DNA from: Streptomyces sp. HUAS CB01 | GTDB taxonomy: Bacteria > Actinomycetota > Actinomycetes > Streptomycetales > Streptomycetaceae | NCBI RefSeq assembly: GCF_030406905.1 | Contig: NZ_CP129137.1 | Location: 5,414,001 to 5,478,000 of the forward strand | Direction: 5' to 3' | DNA length: 64,000 nt | In this document: positions 34,710-43,462 of the stretch, one piece after another | Layout: each line of letters opens with the position of its first letter | Numbering within the stretch: position 1 is the first letter of the stretch | Program-made: the position numbers and the translations under genes | The notes under the pieces: generated by a model | Database searches by the model: none | What the model saw: the letters and a program-made list of their open reading frames with translations, nothing else | Told to the model about the DNA's origin: nothing

Positions 34710-35581
34710 CACACCTCCACCTTCAGCAGCCGCAGGTACACGGCCGAGAAGAGCGAGCCCACCAGGAGCAGCAGCAGCGCCACCGCCGTGCCGTACCCGA
34801 TCAGGCTCTTCAGGAACGCCTGGTCGTACATGAACACCGGCAGCGTCTGGCTGCGGTTGCCCGGCCCCCCGCGCGTCATGGCCCAGATGAGGCCGAAGAC
34901 GGAGAGCGTGGAGAGGGTGTTGAGCATCAGCGTGGTCCCGATGGAGCGGCGGAGCAACGGCAGGGTGATGTACCGCAGCCGGTGGAGCCCGTCCGCACCG
35001 TCGACGGCGGCCGCCTCGGTGACGTCCCGCGGGATCTCCGCGAGCGCCGCCGAGTACACGAGCATCGAGAACGCCGTTCCGCGCCAGACGTTGGCGAACG
35101 ACACGGCGAGGACCGGCAGGGTGAACAGCCAGTTCTGGGACGGCAGATGCAGCCAGTCCAGCACCGCGTTGAGCGTGCCCTCGCGGCGGAAGAACGCGTA
35201 CAGCAGGAACGCGGCGACGATCTCCGGGAGCACCCAGGCCGTGACGACGAGCGCTCCCGTGAGCGTGCGCACCGGCCGGGACGAGGCCCGCATCAGCCCG
35301 GCGAGCACCAGCCCCAGGGTGTTCTGCCCGAGGACCGCCGAGACCACCGTGAAGACCAGCGTGAGCCACACCGCGTTGCGGAAGTCCTCGTCGGCGAAGG
35401 CGCGGCGGAAGTTGTCCAGGCCGACGAAGTCCGTCCCGGACGCCCCGGTCAGCTGGGCGTCGGTGAAGGCGATCCACACGCAGTAGCCGATCGGGCCGGC
35501 GAGGAACAGCAGCAGGAGGACCGTGGCCGGGGCGAGCGGCAGCCACCGCCACGCCCCGGCACCGCGAGCACCGCGGCTCAC
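34709..35581 (-). CDS. Carbohydrate ABC transporter permease (MalF type)
   Basis: 290 residues, six predicted helices. EAA motif: TEAAAVDGADGLHRLRYITLPLLR. GTG start overlaps the binding-protein stop (GTGA). Pairs with the MalG-type permease to form the membrane channel. Confidence 0.9.
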   Translation of the reverse strand: MSRGARGAGAWRWLPLAPATVLLLLFLAGPIGYCVWIAFTDAQLTGASGTDFVGLDNFRRAFADEDFRNAVWLTLVFTVVSAVLGQNTLGLVLAGLMRASSRPVRTLTGALVVTAWVLPEIVAAFLLYAFFRREGTLNAVLDWLHLPSQNWLFTLPVLAVSFANVWRGTAFSMLVYSAALAEIPRDVTEAAAVDGADGLHRLRYITLPLLRRSIGTTLMLNTLSTLSVFGLIWAMTRGGPGNRSQTLPVFMYDQAFLKSLIGYGTAVALLLLLVGSLFSAVYLRLLKVEV

Positions 35582-36945
35582 CTGCGCACGACCGCGCCGT
35601 CGGTGATGGCTCCCAGCTGCTCGTCGTACGCCTTCGCCGCCGCCTCGGGCGAGGCGTCACCCGTCGTCACCTTCTCCATGGCCTCGCCGATGGCCGAGGA
35701 CACCTGGGGGTACACCGGCAGCGCCGGCCGGTAGTGGGTGTAGGGGACGAGCTGGGTGAAGAACCTGATGCCCGGCATGGACGAGAGGTACCGCCGGTCC
35801 GCCGCCACGTCCTTGCGCACCGCGATCTGGGCGCCGACGACGTCCCAGCGCACGGCGTTCTCCCGCGACTGCAGCGTCTTGACGAACTCCCAGGCCAGAT
35901 CGGGGTTTCCGGCCTTCTGCGGAATGGCCCACGTCCAGCCGCCGGACATGGAGACCCTGCCCGGGGCCTGACCGTGCTGGGTCGGCATCGGGGCCTGCGC
36001 CAGATCCGTCTTCCAGGCCGGCCACTCCTTCGGTCCCTCGTTGATCCAGTTCTGGCCCATCCACGAGCCGTCGAGGGAGATGGCGAGCCTGCCCTCCGGG
36101 AAGAACTCGGTGGCGACGCGGGTACCGATGTTGGGGTCGAGTGCGTCGGACACGTCGGGGCCGAGCTTCTCCGCGTACACGGTCCGCACGAACCCGAGGG
36201 CGTCCCGGAAGCCCTTGCCGCCCGCGACCCACTTCCTGGCGGCCGGGTCGTACAGGGGGTCCTCGCCCGTGCCGTACAGCAGCATCTCGAATCCCTGCAT
36301 CACAGCGGCCTCGCCGGGGCCCTTGCCGGTGTAGACGTTGAGCGGGATGACGCCGGGAACCTCGCGCTTGACCGTGCGCGCGGCGTCGAGGACCTCGTCC
36401 CAGTTCCTCGGCCGCCAGTCGGTGGGCAGACCCGCCTCGGCGAAGATCTTCTTGTTGAACCAGAGGCCGCGGGTGTCGGTCCCGTCCGGGATGCCGTAGG
36501 TCCTGCCGTCCTCGGCCCTGGCGGCCTCCCGCGCCGTGGGGACGAACTGGTCCCAGGCGTCCCACTCGGCGACGTAGTCGTCGAGGGGCCTCAGGTACCC
36601 GGCCTCGATGTCGGAGTTGATGCGGAAGGTGTCCTCGTAGACCAGGTCGGGCGCGGTCCTGGGGGAGCGCATCATCTGCTGCGCCTTGGTGGCGTAGTCG
36701 TTGTCCGGGGCCTGGACCGGGACGAGCTTGACCGTCTTGCCGGGGTGCGCCTTCTCGAACTGTTTCTTCACGGACTCGAGGAAGGCGTCCTTGAAACGGA
36801 TGTTGTTGTCGGTCGAGCGGTTGTAGACCACCTCGACGGTGTCGGGGTCGCCCGCGCCGGAGCCGCCGCCGCAGGCGGTGAGGACGAGGGCGAGGGCGAG
36901 CAGCGGGGAAGCGAGGACCGGTGGGGCGGTGGGGCGCACGGGCAC
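35578..36945 (-). CDS. Extracellular sugar-binding lipoprotein
   Basis: 455 residues, family 1 solute-binding protein. Lipobox LTAC at about 22-25 followed by a Gly/Ser linker. Core features such as APDLVYEDTFRINSDIEAGYLRPLDDYV and SLDGSWMGQNWINEGP are typical of sugar-binding proteins. GTG start with GAGGAGG. First gene of the three-gene importer. The sugar is not evident; no LacI/ROK regulator or glycosidase is linked, and no CebR-like box was seen upstream. Confidence 0.9.
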   Translation of the reverse strand: MPVRPTAPPVLASPLLALALVLTACGGGSGAGDPDTVEVVYNRSTDNNIRFKDAFLESVKKQFEKAHPGKTVKLVPVQAPDNDYATKAQQMMRSPRTAPDLVYEDTFRINSDIEAGYLRPLDDYVAEWDAWDQFVPTAREAARAEDGRTYGIPDGTDTRGLWFNKKIFAEAGLPTDWRPRNWDEVLDAARTVKREVPGVIPLNVYTGKGPGEAAVMQGFEMLLYGTGEDPLYDPAARKWVAGGKGFRDALGFVRTVYAEKLGPDVSDALDPNIGTRVATEFFPEGRLAISLDGSWMGQNWINEGPKEWPAWKTDLAQAPMPTQHGQAPGRVSMSGGWTWAIPQKAGNPDLAWEFVKTLQSRENAVRWDVVGAQIAVRKDVAADRRYLSSMPGIRFFTQLVPYTHYRPALPVYPQVSSAIGEAMEKVTTGDASPEAAAKAYDEQLGAITDGAVVRR

Positions 36946-37063
36946 GACCTCCTCTGTCAGCCGTGGGGGCTGCCCGGTGACCGTAGGTCCGGCCGCGGAA
37001 CAAGGTCAATGCCCGTGCGCGGAAAGGGCTTTCGGTCTTGCGGCGCCCGGGTGGAGGAGCTGG

Positions 37064-37753
37064 TCAGCGGCCGGAGCGGAGCCAGCGGTACTGCAGCTCG
37101 GGCCGGCCGATCTGGCCGTACTGAGGGCTGCGCACCGCCCGTCCGGCGGTGACGAGGTGCTCCAGGTAGCGGCGCGCGGTGATCCGCGAGATCCCCACCG
37201 CGGCACCCGCTTCGGCCGCCGTCAGCCCGCCGTCGGTGTCGCGGAGCGTACGGGTGACCGCCTCCAGGGTCGGTGCGCTGAGGCCCTTGGGGAGCGCGGC
37301 GGGCTGCGGGGTCCGCAGGGTCGCCAGGGCCCGGTCCACCTCGTCCTGCCCGGACGCCTCGCCGGCGGTGGCGCGGAACTCGGCGTACCGGTCGAGGCGG
37401 TCGCGCAGCGTGGCGAACGTGAACGGCTTCAGGACGTACTGGACGACACCGAGCGACACGCCCTCACGGACGACCGCCAGATCGCGCGCGGAGGTCACGG
37501 CGATCACGTCGGCGGAGTGCCCGGCGGCGCGCAGGGCGCGCAGCAGCTGGAGTCCGTGCCCGTCCGGCAGGTAGAGGTCGAGGAGGATCAGGTCCACGGG
37601 CGTGCGTTCCAGCACCCGGTACGCCTCGGCCCGCGAGTGGGCGACGCCCGCCACGGTGAACCCCGGTACGCGGCCCACGTACAGGGCGTGTGCGTCGGCG
37701 GCGACGGGGTCGTCCTCGACGACGAGCACCCGGATCCCGGCGGGAGCGGTCAC
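37064..37753 (-). CDS. CitB/DcuR-family response regulator
   Basis: 229 residues. Receiver with Asp14-Asp15, phospho-acceptor Asp59 (LILLDLYLPDGHG), Thr/Ser and Lys (YVLKPF), and a C-terminal winged-helix (about 165-225: LTAAEAGAAVGISRITARRYLEHLVTAGRA) of the CitB/DpiA type. GTG with GGAGG seven bases upstream. Partner of the kinase at 37794. The divergent dctA gene is the obvious target. Confidence 0.9.
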   Translation of the reverse strand: MTAPAGIRVLVVEDDPVAADAHALYVGRVPGFTVAGVAHSRAEAYRVLERTPVDLILLDLYLPDGHGLQLLRALRAAGHSADVIAVTSARDLAVVREGVSLGVVQYVLKPFTFATLRDRLDRYAEFRATAGEASGQDEVDRALATLRTPQPAALPKGLSAPTLEAVTRTLRDTDGGLTAAEAGAAVGISRITARRYLEHLVTAGRAVRSPQYGQIGRPELQYRWLRSGR

Positions 37754-37793
37754 CTCGCCACCTCCGTGCCAGGTCTCCGGCCGGGGCGTCCGT

Positions 37794-40064
37794 TCATGTG
37801 TCGACCTCCGTGATGCGCAGGGGCAGCCGTACGGTGAACTCCGCGCCACCGTACGGTCCTTGGGCCGCCTCGACCGTGCCCCGTCCCCGGTGCGCGGCCT
37901 GTCGCACCAGCGCGAGCCCGAGCCCCCGGCCGGGGCCCCTGGTCGACCAGCCCCGCTCGAACACGGCCTCCGCGTCCCCGGGACCGAGCCCCGGTCCCGT
38001 GTCGCTGACGCGCAGCACCAACTCGTCCTCGTCCGCACGGGCGGTGACGACGACGCGCGGGCGCGCGCCGGCGGCACGGGCGTGCGTCGCGGTCGTGTGC
38101 CCACCTTGCCCTTCGGGCACCTCGCGCGCGGCGGGGACGGGGGCGGGGTGCCCGTGGGGGTGGTCCCGCGGCCCGGTGGCGGCCGCTCCGCCGGGGACGG
38201 CGGCCGCGCCCTCCGCTTCCGTCGCGGTCGTGGCACCGATGCCCGCCTCCGCGCCGGGCGCGTCCTGCGCGCCGGAGGTGTCCTCCGGTCCCGTCGCGGG
38301 CACGCGGCCCGTGCCGGGGCCGCCGGCGCGGTCCGCGTGCTCGGCCCGTCCGTCGTCCCCGGTGGGCACCTCGCGCGTGGGAGGGACGGAGGGCCGGGGA
38401 CCCTCTGCGTCCTGCCGGGTCGCCGAACGGGCGCCCGGGACGTTCGCCGGTCGGCCCGCGCCGGTCCGTACATCCCGCACGTCCCGCACGTCCCGCACGT
38501 CCCGCACGTCCCGCACGTCCCGCACGTCCCGTACGGGCGGGACGGCGGCTCCGGGCTCGTCGAGGCGCGGCCCGGAGAGGGGCCGTGGTGCGGTGTCTCC
38601 GGCCCGTACGGCGTGCGGCGCTGCCGACCGGTGCGGGCCGAGGGCGGTGCTCGTGACCGCCGCTCCGGTGGCGACGGGCGCGGACCCGCCCACGAGGCCG
38701 CCCCCGGCCCGGTGCGGTTCCGCCTCGCGCGCCGCCGGTCGCGTCGCCGACGACGCCTCGACCGCGTTGTCGATCAGGTTGCCGAGGATGGTGACCAGGT
38801 CCCGGGGCGGCAGCCAGGGCGGCAGGACGCCGTCGTCCATGCGGCTGTCGTCGGTCAGGACGAGTTCGACGCCGCTCTCGTTGGCCTGCGCCGCCTTGCC
38901 GAGGAGCAGGGCCGCGAGGACCGGCTCGCCGACCGCCGTCACCACACGGTCCGTGAGCACCTGCGCCAGTTCGAGCTCCGCCGTGGCGAACTCGACCGCC
39001 TCGTCCGCGCGGCCCAGCTCGATGAGGGAGACGACGGTGTGCAGCCGGTTGGCCGCCTCGTGGGCCTGGGCGCGCAGCGCCTGGGTGAAGCCGCGCTCGG
39101 AGTCCAGCTCACCGGTCAGCGACTGCAGTTCGGTGTGGTCCCGCAGCGTCACGACCGTGCCGCGACGCTCGCCGCCGACCACCGGCTGGGTGGAGACGAC
39201 GAGCACCCGGTCGGCCGTGAGGTGCAGTTCGTCGACGCGCGGCTCGCTCGCCAGCAGAGCCCCGGTCAGCCCGGGCGGCAGGCCCAGCTCGTCGGGGCCC
39301 CGGCCGACCACGTCCGCGCAGAGTCCCAGCAGCTCCCGCGCCCCGTCGTTGATCAGCGCGATGCGCCGGTGCCCGTCGAGCATCAGCAGGCCCTCGCGTA
39401 CCGCGTGCAGCGTGGCCTCGTGGTAGTCGTGCATGCGGCTCAGCTCCGCCGCGTTCATCCCGTGCGTGTGCCGCCGCAGCCGGGCGTTGATCACGTACGT
39501 GCCGAGTCCGCCCAGCGCCAGAGCCGCGCCGGCCATCCCCAGCAGCGCGGTGACCTGCTTGCCGAGCTGCTCGCTGATCTTGTCGATGGTGATGCCCGCG
39601 CTGACGAGCGCGACGATCCGGCCGGAGTCGTCCCGTACCGGCGCCACCGTCCGCACCGACGGCCCCAGCGTCCCCGTGTAGGTCTCCGACACCGTGCGTC
39701 CCTGCCGCGCCTCGTCGATGTGACCCAGATAGATGTGTCCTATTTCACCCGGTTCGGGGTGGGTCCAGCGCCTGCCGTCCGGCGTCATGATCACCACGAA
39801 GTCGACGCCCGCGTCCTTCCGCAGCCGCTCCGCGTACGGCTGCAGCCGCGCCGTGGGGTCGGGGGAGCGGACCGCCGTCACCACCGACGGGAAGTCCGCC
39901 ACCGCCGCAGCGGTCGCCGTCGTCTGCCGGCGCGCGGTCTCCTCGGCCTGCGCGCGGTCCGTGACGTACGAGAACAGCGCGAAGCCGGCCACGATCGCGG
40001 CGACCAGCACGACCTGCATCGCGAAGAGCTGGCCGGCGAGGCTCCGTGGACGGGGGATGTGCAT
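37794..40064 (-). CDS. CitA/DcuS-family sensor kinase with a large insertion in the ATPase domain
   Basis: 756 residues; relatives are usually about 530. TM1 about 10-32, periplasmic PAS-like (sCACHE) domain about 35-170, TM2 about 172-192, cytosolic PAS, phospho-acceptor His335 (AQAHEAANRLHTVVSLI), N box with Asn433 (NLIDNAVEAS). The expected next strand (RVVVTARADEDELVL, about 669) and SDTGPGLG follow only after a disordered Ala/Gly/Pro/Thr-rich insert of about 230 residues that includes seven RDV tripeptides in tandem. The remaining G motifs (GPGRGLGLALVRQ) are intact, so it is probably still a working kinase for C4-dicarboxylates or citrate. Confidence 0.88.
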   Translation of the reverse strand: MHIPRPRSLAGQLFAMQVVLVAAIVAGFALFSYVTDRAQAEETARRQTTATAAAVADFPSVVTAVRSPDPTARLQPYAERLRKDAGVDFVVIMTPDGRRWTHPEPGEIGHIYLGHIDEARQGRTVSETYTGTLGPSVRTVAPVRDDSGRIVALVSAGITIDKISEQLGKQVTALLGMAGAALALGGLGTYVINARLRRHTHGMNAAELSRMHDYHEATLHAVREGLLMLDGHRRIALINDGARELLGLCADVVGRGPDELGLPPGLTGALLASEPRVDELHLTADRVLVVSTQPVVGGERRGTVVTLRDHTELQSLTGELDSERGFTQALRAQAHEAANRLHTVVSLIELGRADEAVEFATAELELAQVLTDRVVTAVGEPVLAALLLGKAAQANESGVELVLTDDSRMDDGVLPPWLPPRDLVTILGNLIDNAVEASSATRPAAREAEPHRAGGGLVGGSAPVATGAAVTSTALGPHRSAAPHAVRAGDTAPRPLSGPRLDEPGAAVPPVRDVRDVRDVRDVRDVRDVRDVRTGAGRPANVPGARSATRQDAEGPRPSVPPTREVPTGDDGRAEHADRAGGPGTGRVPATGPEDTSGAQDAPGAEAGIGATTATEAEGAAAVPGGAAATGPRDHPHGHPAPVPAAREVPEGQGGHTTATHARAAGARPRVVVTARADEDELVLRVSDTGPGLGPGDAEAVFERGWSTRGPGRGLGLALVRQAAHRGRGTVEAAQGPYGGAEFTVRLPLRITEVDT
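38474..38527. repeat. Six tandem copies of a 9-bp unit inside the sensor-kinase gene
   Basis: The unit cccgcacgt is repeated perfectly six times with degenerate flanking copies on both sides. In the coding strand it gives a run of Arg-Asp-Val. Perfect short repeats of this kind change copy number readily, in frame. Confidence 0.95.
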
Positions 40065-40146
40065 GGCTCAAGTCTGCCTGGCCGATTTCGTGTGAACGAA
40101 ACGAACGCAACGGTGACCGGGGTCACAGGGTGCTGAATAGTCACGG

Positions 40147-40168
40147 GCATCCACCGGGACGTGGATGC
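40147..40168. promoter_or_regulatory. Inverted repeat upstream of dctA
   Basis: gcatccac-cgggac-gtggatgc, perfect eight-base arms, 25 bases before the dctA start. It could be an operator or a leader hairpin between the divergent kinase and transporter genes. Confidence 0.5.
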
Positions 40169-40192
40169 ACATCAGGCCGAGGAGGAATCCCC

Positions 40193-41569
40193 GTGGCAAC
40201 CGCTCCAGCAGCCGCAAGGCGGGACCGCACCCATTATCTGTATCTCGCCGTCATCGGCGCCGTCGTCCTCGGCGTCATCGTGGGCTTCGCCGCCCCCGGC
40301 GTCGCCGTCGAACTCAAGCCGATCGGCACCGGGTTCGTGAACCTGATCAAGATGATGATCTCCCCGATCATCTTCTGCACGATCGTGCTCGGTGTCGGCT
40401 CGGTCCGCAAGGCGGCCAAGGTCGGTGCCGTCGGCGGTCTGGCACTCGGCTACTTCCTGGCCATGTCGACGGTCGCGCTGGCCATCGGCCTGATCGTGGG
40501 CAACGTCCTCGACCCGGGGCACGGACTGCAGCTCACGGACGCGGCGAGGGCCGCGGGCGAGAAGCAGGCCGAGGGGGCCAGCGAGGGCACCGTGGACTTC
40601 CTCCTCGGGGTCATCCCGACCACCCTGGTCTCCGCCTTCACCGAGGGTGAGGTGCTGCAGACGCTGCTGGTCGCGCTGCTCGCGGGCTTCGCGCTGCAGG
40701 CCATGGGCTCCGCCGGGGAGCCCGTCCTGCGCGGCATCGGCCACCTCCAGAAGCTGGTCTTCCGCATCCTCGCGATGATCATGTGGGCGGCCCCCGTGGG
40801 CGCCTTCGGAGCGATCGCGGCCGTCGTCGGCGAGACCGGTGTCGACGCCCTGAAGTCGCTCGCGGTCATCATGATCGGCTTCTACGTCACCTGTGCGCTG
40901 TTCGTGGTCCTCGTCCTCGGCACCCTGCTGCGGGTCGTCGCCGGGGTGAACCTGTTCGCGCTGCTGAAGTACCTGGGCCGCGAGTTCCTGCTGATCCTGT
41001 CCACCTCGTCGTCCGAGTCCGCGCTGCCGCGGCTCATCGCGAAGATGGAGCACCTGGGGGTCTCGAAGCCCGTCGTCGGCATCACCGTTCCCACCGGCTA
41101 CTCCTTCAACCTGGACGGCACCGCGATCTATCTGACGATGGGCTCGCTGTTCGTCGCCGAGGCGATGGGCACCCCGCTCTCGGTCAGTGAGCAGATCTCG
41201 CTGCTGGTCTTCATGATCATCGCCTCGAAGGGCGCGGCGGGTGTCACCGGCGCCGGCCTCGCGACCCTCGCCGGCGGCCTCCAGTCGCACAAGCCCGCCC
41301 TGGTCGACGGCGTCGGACTGATCGTCGGCATCGACCGCTTCATGAGCGAGGCCCGCGCCCTCACCAACTTCGCGGGCAACGCCGTCGCCACCGTCCTGGT
41401 CGGCACCTGGACGAAGGAGATCGACAAGGAGCGCGCCGCCGAGGTCCTCGCCGGCCGCATCCCGTTCGACGAGTCGACCTTCGTCGACGACCACGCCCCG
41501 GCAGCGGCCGCCGCCGAGGTGCCGGAGCAGCGGGACGAGACCCGCCGGGAGCCGGCCGTCAAGGTCTGA
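40193..41569 (+). CDS. dctA: C4-dicarboxylate:cation symporter (DctA family)
   Basis: 458 residues, DAACS family. About eight membrane helices and two re-entrant hairpins. The serine-rich hairpin LILSTSSSESALPRLI, GYSFNLDGTAIYLTM and the substrate motif region GIDRFMSEARALTNFAGNAVATVLV are typical. Imports succinate, fumarate or malate with protons or sodium. GTG start after GAGGAGG. Divergent from a CitA/CitB-type system, which probably induces it. Confidence 0.94.
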   Translation: MATAPAAARRDRTHYLYLAVIGAVVLGVIVGFAAPGVAVELKPIGTGFVNLIKMMISPIIFCTIVLGVGSVRKAAKVGAVGGLALGYFLAMSTVALAIGLIVGNVLDPGHGLQLTDAARAAGEKQAEGASEGTVDFLLGVIPTTLVSAFTEGEVLQTLLVALLAGFALQAMGSAGEPVLRGIGHLQKLVFRILAMIMWAAPVGAFGAIAAVVGETGVDALKSLAVIMIGFYVTCALFVVLVLGTLLRVVAGVNLFALLKYLGREFLLILSTSSSESALPRLIAKMEHLGVSKPVVGITVPTGYSFNLDGTAIYLTMGSLFVAEAMGTPLSVSEQISLLVFMIIASKGAAGVTGAGLATLAGGLQSHKPALVDGVGLIVGIDRFMSEARALTNFAGNAVATVLVGTWTKEIDKERAAEVLAGRIPFDESTFVDDHAPAAAAAEVPEQRDETRREPAVKV

Positions 41570-41589
41570 CACCACCGCCGTGACCGTTC

Positions 41590-41618
41590 GGGCCCGGGGC
41601 GCACACCGCCCCGGGCCC
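41590..41618 (+). terminator. Terminator after dctA
   Basis: Perfect 11-base stem gggcccggggc / gccccgggccc with a seven-base loop, 20 bases after the stop. Confidence 0.8.
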
Positions 41619-41639
41619 GCACGTGCGTCCCGCCCCGGC

Positions 41640-42057
41640 TCAGCCGGCCGGGAAGGAGAAGACCGCGGTCGACGTCCCGGACGCGTGGGGTTTCCCGGAC
41701 TCGACGCCCGCCACCCGCGCCCCGGCCGTCGCCGTCGTGCGCCCGACGTGCAGCGCCGTGCCGGTGACCCGCAGCGGCGGGGTGTCCGCGCACACCGGGC
41801 GGAGGAGGTGCAGACCGAGCTGCGTCGTGGCGCACGTGGAGCCGGCGGGCAGCCTGCTCGTCACCGCCGAGCCGAGCACCGCGTCCATGACCGACGCCCG
41901 ATGGCCGCCGTGCACGCTGCCCATCGGGTGGTGGAGGTGCTCGCCGTGAGCCGGTCTCGAACACCGCGAGACCGTCCCCGAGGCGTGTGGCCCTCGCGCC
42001 CGGCCGTCCGGGCGCGGCCCGGAACCCCGCCCGGCCCCCTCCGGCTGGCCGGAGCAC
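41640..42057 (-). pseudogene. Frameshifted PaaI-type hotdog thioesterase
   Basis: One frame gives GEHLHHPMGSVHGGHRASVMDAVLGSAVTSRLPAG...LHLLRPVCADTPPLRVTGTALHVGRTTATAGARV, a clear PaaI-family hotdog domain with the HGG helix motif. The expected N-terminal part RLGDGLAVFETGS is in another frame; the break is one base near 41945-41955. A normal N-terminus is hard to find. The gene is therefore broken unless the sequence has an error. Confidence 0.7.
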
Positions 42058-42104
42058 GGCCGGTGCCGAAAGGTGGACCCCAAGGCGATCGACGGGAGAG
42101 ACGG

Positions 42105-42425
42105 ATGCCCAAATACCTGATCCAGGCGAGCTACAGCGCCGAGGGCACCAAGGGCCTGCTCACCGAGGGCGGTACGGGCCGCCGGCAGGCAGTGGAGCAG
42201 GTCCTCCGTTCCTGCGGCGGCACCCTCGAATGGATGTACTTCGCGTTCGGCGACGACGACCTGTACATCGTGGTGGACATGCCCGACGCCGTCTCGATGG
42301 TGGCCACCTCCATGAAGGTCCGTGCCACGGGCGCGATCACGTCCAGGGCCGTGCCCCTGCTCAGCCCCGAGGACATCGACGCGGCGGCTCGGAAGCAGGT
42401 CGACTTCCGCGCACCCGGCGCCTGA
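42105..42425 (+). CDS. GYD domain protein
   Basis: 106 residues, dimeric alpha/beta-barrel-like GYD domain: MPKYLIQASYSAEGTKGLLTEGGTGRRQAVEQVLRSCGGTLEWMYFAFGDDDLYIVVDMPD. Members are small cytosolic proteins of unknown function. ATG with GGGAGAG upstream. Single gene followed by a hairpin. Confidence 0.88.
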   Translation: MPKYLIQASYSAEGTKGLLTEGGTGRRQAVEQVLRSCGGTLEWMYFAFGDDDLYIVVDMPDAVSMVATSMKVRATGAITSRAVPLLSPEDIDAAARKQVDFRAPGA

Positions 42426-42443
42426 CCCGCCGGGCACACGGAA

Positions 42444-42473
42444 GTGCCGCCGGGGTGGGGGACCCGGCGGCAC
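42444..42473. terminator. Bidirectional terminator between the GYD and DUF1996 genes
   Basis: Perfect 11-base stem gtgccgccggg / cccggcggcac with an eight-base loop between convergent genes. Confidence 0.75.
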
Positions 42474-42526
42474 CGGTCGTGGGCCCGAGGCGCGGCCCGT
42501 GTCGGACCGGGCCGCCGCCCACCGGC

Positions 42527-43447
42527 TCACTGCTCGATGGGGCGTCCGTCCGTTCCGCAGATGTAGCCCGCCACGATGCAGTCCCGCACCCGGCGCTCCA
42601 GCTCCGCCTGGTCCCAGGCGTTGAAGAAGTCGCCGTGGAAGGTGTGGCCGGGGGCGTCGGTCACATTGACCCCGCCCCGGGTCCCGGCCAGCGTGAGCCC
42701 GCCGCCGTGCACCGGCCAGGTGATCAGCAGCTCCAGCCGCGGCACGACCACCGGATGACTCGACGGACACGTCTGCCCCGTCGCGTACGCCATGTGGTCC
42801 CGGTGGTTGGCGCTGTCCAGGTTCTTCCCGTCCCAGCAGGTGGGGAAGTCCAGGTAGTTCTCCAGCTTCGTGCCCGGCGGGCAGTTCATGAAGTCCCGGC
42901 TGGACTCGGGGCGTCCGACGCAGGACCAGCGCGCGGCCGGGTTCTGGTCGGGGGAGGTGGCGAGGGCGTTCCCGACGACGTACCGCAGTCCGCGCGGATG
43001 GGCGACGGCGCGGGCGCGGTCGGTGATGCCCTGGTAGTAGACGGTGACCCGCTCCGGGGCCACGGGCACTCCGTTCTGGTAGAGGGTCGGTGTCCAGTAG
43101 GACGAAAGGTCCGTGTCCGGTGTGCAGTTGGTGGTGCCGGCGCTCAAGGACTGAAGTGTCGACGAGGCGTTCGCCGTCCTGTTGCCGTAGAACTCGTGGA
43201 TGTGCGAGCGGCCGGCCTGACCGGGGAAGACGATCGGGTCGTCGCCCCGCCGGTGGCTGGAGAAGCAGTCCGCCCGGAACTCGCTCCCGCGCAGCGGGGC
43301 CGCCGCCTGGGCCTTGCTGTACGTGTACGCGTGGGCCCTGTGGCCCACGGGGGCGTGGCCGTCGCCGTGGACGTCGGCACCGGCGCAGCCCGCGGTGGCC
43401 AGGAAGAGCAGGGCCGCCGCGCCCGCGAGCGCTCTGCGGATCAGCAT
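42527..43447 (-). CDS. DUF1996 lipoprotein
   Basis: 306 residues. Lipobox TAGC at about 18-21. The DUF1996 domain is clear: FRADCFSSHRRGDDPIVFPGQAGRSHIHEFYGN, then SYWTPTLYQNG, WSCVGRPESSRDFMNCPPG, DFPTCWDGKNLDSANHRDHMAY. The conserved His and Cys residues suggest a metal- or sugar-binding extracellular domain, but no activity is established. It lies 15 bases behind the GH16 gene on the same strand, so it is probably co-expressed and may assist glucan binding. Confidence 0.85.
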   Translation of the reverse strand: MLIRRALAGAAALLFLATAGCAGADVHGDGHAPVGHRAHAYTYSKAQAAAPLRGSEFRADCFSSHRRGDDPIVFPGQAGRSHIHEFYGNRTANASSTLQSLSAGTTNCTPDTDLSSYWTPTLYQNGVPVAPERVTVYYQGITDRARAVAHPRGLRYVVGNALATSPDQNPAARWSCVGRPESSRDFMNCPPGTKLENYLDFPTCWDGKNLDSANHRDHMAYATGQTCPSSHPVVVPRLELLITWPVHGGGLTLAGTRGGVNVTDAPGHTFHGDFFNAWDQAELERRVRDCIVAGYICGTDGRPIEQ

Positions 43448-43462
43448 GGCCTTCCCTCCCGC

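Noticed and set aside
38470..38530. CRISPR-like repeat array
   Set aside because: The units are 9 bp and contiguous with no spacers; it is a coding minisatellite.
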